Assembly: GCA_964020085.1 (NCBI GenBank)
Contig: OZ026600.1
Location: forward strand, 12,187,348-12,251,347
Reading direction: 5' to 3'
From: Micromussa lordhowensis
Taxonomy: Eukaryota > Cnidaria > Anthozoa > Scleractinia > Lobophylliidae
DNA length: 64,000 bases
The translations under genes were made by a program, and so were the position numbers. This document shows, piece after piece, positions 61,744-64,000 of the stretch. Positions within the stretch are counted from its first letter, which is position 1, and every line of letters begins with the position of its first letter. The notes below the pieces were generated by a model. That model was not told the DNA's origin, made no database searches, and saw nothing but the letters and a program-made list of their open reading frames with translations.

Positions 61744-64000
61744 CTGGTTAGCATAGTGTGACGTATTGCACATTTCCGAAACTTTGCATGTGGACCTGGA
61801 CCGACCCCAGGAGTGCTTTGGTGCCATTACTTTGGAAAGTTGCAATGCACGCAAAGCTCGACTAACGAGGCAGCCAGCCGGCCACACCTGGGGATCTGCC
61901 GGCCTGGTTAGCACAGTGTGACATTTTGCGCAGCTCCGAAACTTTGCATATTGGACTCGGACCGACCCCGGGAGTGCTTTGGTGCCATTAGTTTGCAAAG
62001 TTGCAACGCGCGCGAAGCTCGGCTAACGAGGCAGCCAGCCGGCCGCACCCGGGGATCTGCCGGGCTGGTTAGCATAGTGTGACAGTTTGCACAGCTTCGA
62101 AACTTTGCATGTGGACTCAGACCGACCCCGGGAGTGCTTTGGTGCCATTAGTTTGCAAAGTTGCAACGCGCGCCAAGCTCGGCTAATTCGCAATCGGGCT
62201 GGTTAGCATAGTGTGACATTTTGCGCCGCTCCGAAACTTTGCATGTGGACCCGGACCGACCCCGGGAGTGCTTTGGTGCCATTAGTTTGCAAAGTTGCGA
62301 CGCGCGCCAAGCTCGGCTAACAAGGCAGCCAGCCGGCTGCACCCGGGCATCTGCCGGGCTGGTTGGCATAGTGTGACATTTTGCGCAGCTCCGAAACTTT
62401 GCATGTGGACCCGGACCGACCCCGGGAGTGCTTTGGTGCCATTAGTTTGCAAAGTTGCAACGCGCGCCAAGCTCGGCTAATTCGCAATCGGGCTGGTTAG
62501 CATAGTGTGATATTTTGCGCAGCTCCGAAACTTTGCATGTGGACTCGGACCGACCCCAGGATTGCTTTGGTGGCATTAGTTTGCAAAGTTGCGACGTGCG
62601 CCAAGCTCGGCTAACGAGGCAAGCAGCCGGCCGCACCCAGGCATCTACCGGGCTGGTTAGAATAGTGTGACATTTTGCGCAGCTCCCAAACTATGCATGT
62701 GGACTCGGACCAACCCCGGGAGTGCTTTGGTGCCATTAGTTTGCAAAGATGCGACGCGCGCCAAGCTCGGCTAATTAGCAATTGGGCTACTTAGCATAGT
62801 GTGAGATTTTGCGCAGCTCCGGAACTTTGCATGTGGACTCGGACCGACCCCGGGAGTGCTTTGGTGCCATTAGTTTGGAAAGTTGCGACGCGCGCCAAGC
62901 TCGGATAACGAGGCAGCCAGCCGGCCGCACCGGGGGATCTGCCGGGCTAGTTAGCATTGTGTGACATTTTGCGCAGCTCCAAAACTTCGCATGTGCACTT
63001 GGACCGACCCCGGTAGTGCTTTCGTGACATTAGTTTGCAAAGTTGCGACGCGCGCCAAGCTGGGCTAACGAGGCAGCCAGCTGGCCGCACCCGGGGACCT
63101 GCCGGGCTGGTTAGCATAGTGTGACATTTTCGCAGCTCCGAAACTTTGCATGTGAACTCGGACCGAACCCGGGAGGGGTTTGGTGCCATTAGTTTGCAAA
63201 GTTGCGACGAGCGCCAAGGTCAGCTAATTAGCAATTGGGCTGGTTAGCATAGTGTGACATTTTGGAGAGCTCCGAAACTTTGCTTGTGGACCCCGACCGA
63301 CATCGGGAGTGCTTTGGTGCCATTAGTTTGCAAAGTTGCGACGCGCGCCAAGCTCGACTAACGAGGCAGCCAGCCGGCCACACCTGGGGATCTGCCGGCC
63401 TGGTTAGCACAGTGTGACATTTTGCGCAGTTCCGAAACTTTGCATATTGGACTCGGACCGACCCCGGGAGTGCTTTGGTGCCATTAGTTTGCAAAGTTGC
63501 AACGCGCGCCAAGCTCGGCTAACGAGGCAGCCAGCCGGACGCACCCGGGGATCTGCCGGGCTGGTTAGCATAGTGTGACAGTTTGCGCAGCTTCGAAACT
63601 TTGCATGTGGACTCGGACCGACCCCTGGAGTGCTTTGGTGCCATTAGTTTGCAAAGTCGCGATGCGCGCCAAGCTCGGCTAATTACCAATCGGGCTGGTT
63701 AGCATAGTGTCACAATTTGCGCAGCTCCGAAACTTTGCATGTGGACCCGGACCGACCCCGGGAGTGCTTTGGTGCCATTAGTTTGCAAAGTTGCGACGCG
63801 CGCCAAGCTCGACTAACGAGGCAGCCAGCCGGCCACACCTGGGGATCTGCCGGCCTGGTTAGCACAGTGTGACATTTTGCGCAGTTCTGAAACTTTGCAT
63901 ATTGGACTCGGACCGACCCCGGGAGTGCTTTGGTGCCATGAGTTTGCAAAGTTGCAACGCGCGCCAAGCTCGGCTAACGAGGCAGCCAGCCGGACGCACC
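61744..64000. repeat. Mixed end region, 14 monomers and a partial one
   Basis: Starts are 61744, 61904, 62065, 62199, 62359, 62493, 62653, 62787, 62947, 63107, 63240, 63400, 63561, 63695 and 63855. P-like monomers (2426 type) lead into A13, then a fused A25/A26 monomer, A27 and X1 to X3. A full-length GGAGAGCTCCGAAAC monomer at 63240 and P-like monomers follow. The monomer at 62493 begins with the GTGATATTTTGCG mark of A25 and ends with the CCAGGATTGC and CAAGCAGCCGG marks of A26. The last monomer is cut by the window edge, so the array continues to the right. Confidence 0.86.

Larger units (their letters stand above)
1..64000. repeat. Satellite DNA array, two-length monomers, higher-order organised
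   Basis: The window is filled end to end by one tandem repeat. Each monomer can be phased on the junction CTGGTTAGCATAGTG, the first monomer start in this phase being 21 and the last 63,855. I counted about 440 complete monomers, all in the same direction, of two classes: S (134 bp) and L (160 bp). Rare 133-, 159-, 161- and 101-bp forms recur only at fixed places in larger units. No unique sequence, transposon, simple-sequence tract or inverted monomer interrupts the array. Long homogeneous arrays with HORs are known from eukaryotic centromeres, pericentromeres, knobs and subtelomeres; which of these applies cannot be told from the sequence. I do not recognise the family. No gene of any kind is supported. 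Confidence 0.97.

Noticed and set aside
1..64000. CRISPR array
   Set aside because: Repeats abut directly with no unique spacers, and monomers are 134-160 bp, far longer than CRISPR repeats.
1..64000. Telomere or subtelomere repeat blocks
   Set aside because: No run of TTAGGG, TTTAGGG or similar short repeat was seen on either strand, so the window gives no evidence for a chromosome end.
1..64000. Bacterial or phage genome segment, given the GC level and dense short frames
   Set aside because: A 64-kb pure satellite with nested HORs and no genes has no precedent I know of in bacteria or phages.

Overview
The whole 64 kb window is one uninterrupted, head-to-tail satellite DNA array. I see no protein-coding gene, RNA gene, transposon, telomere repeat or unique sequence anywhere in it. 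Two monomer lengths build the array: a short form S of 134 bp and a long form L of 160 bp. They share about 121 bp and differ in the tail, where 13 bp in S is replaced by 39 bp in L. Hand-counting monomer starts gives about 440 complete monomers between positions 21 and 63,854 (mean 145 bp), all in the same orientation, with partial monomers at both ends. Length variants are rare and fixed by position: 133, 159, 161 and 101 bp.

The organism is a eukaryote, because a long homogeneous satellite with multi-kilobase higher-order repeats (HORs) is typical of centromeric, pericentromeric, knob or subtelomeric heterochromatin. I do not recognise the family and cannot name the species or chromosome position. 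The S consensus is about 54% GC and the L consensus about 61%. Most monomer differences are C to T or G to A changes at CpG, which suggests a history of cytosine methylation.

Layout. My module names are arbitrary. P is a 35-monomer block, X an 8-monomer block, and A a 28-monomer HOR of 4,089 bp. Z is a 13-monomer block; T is a 16-monomer unit of 2,350 bp; Q is a 32-monomer unit of 4,623 bp; R is a 10-monomer unit of 1,417 bp. The order is P1 (21-5099), X1 (5100-6241), A1 (6242-10330), A2 (10331-14285), X2 (14286-15133), A3 partial (15134-17486), A4 (17487-21147), X3 (21148-22129), Z1 (22130-24001), P2 (24002-27770), A5 partial (27771-28466), A6 (28467-32127), X4 (32128-33403), Z2 (33404-35275), P3 (35276-40060), a patch (40061-40648), X5 (40649-41630), A7 (41631-44997), X6 (44998-46139), A8 partial (46140-48437), T1 and T2 (48438-53003), Q1 (53004-57626), Q2 partial (57627-58909), R1 and R2 (58910-61743) and a mixed end (61744-64000). 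On top of this, about 11 kb (A-X-Z-P) is duplicated in tandem: roughly 16.63-27.61 kb and 27.61-38.88 kb.

The blocks are rearrangements of one monomer lineage. A 7-monomer, 989-bp core module recurs 13 times. Nearly every block boundary is a chimeric monomer of normal length, as expected from unequal crossing-over or gene conversion between aligned monomers. The many 60-112 codon open frames, mostly on the minus strand, are shadows of the repeat: S plus L is 294 bp, a multiple of three, so a dimer keeps frame. They are not annotated as genes.
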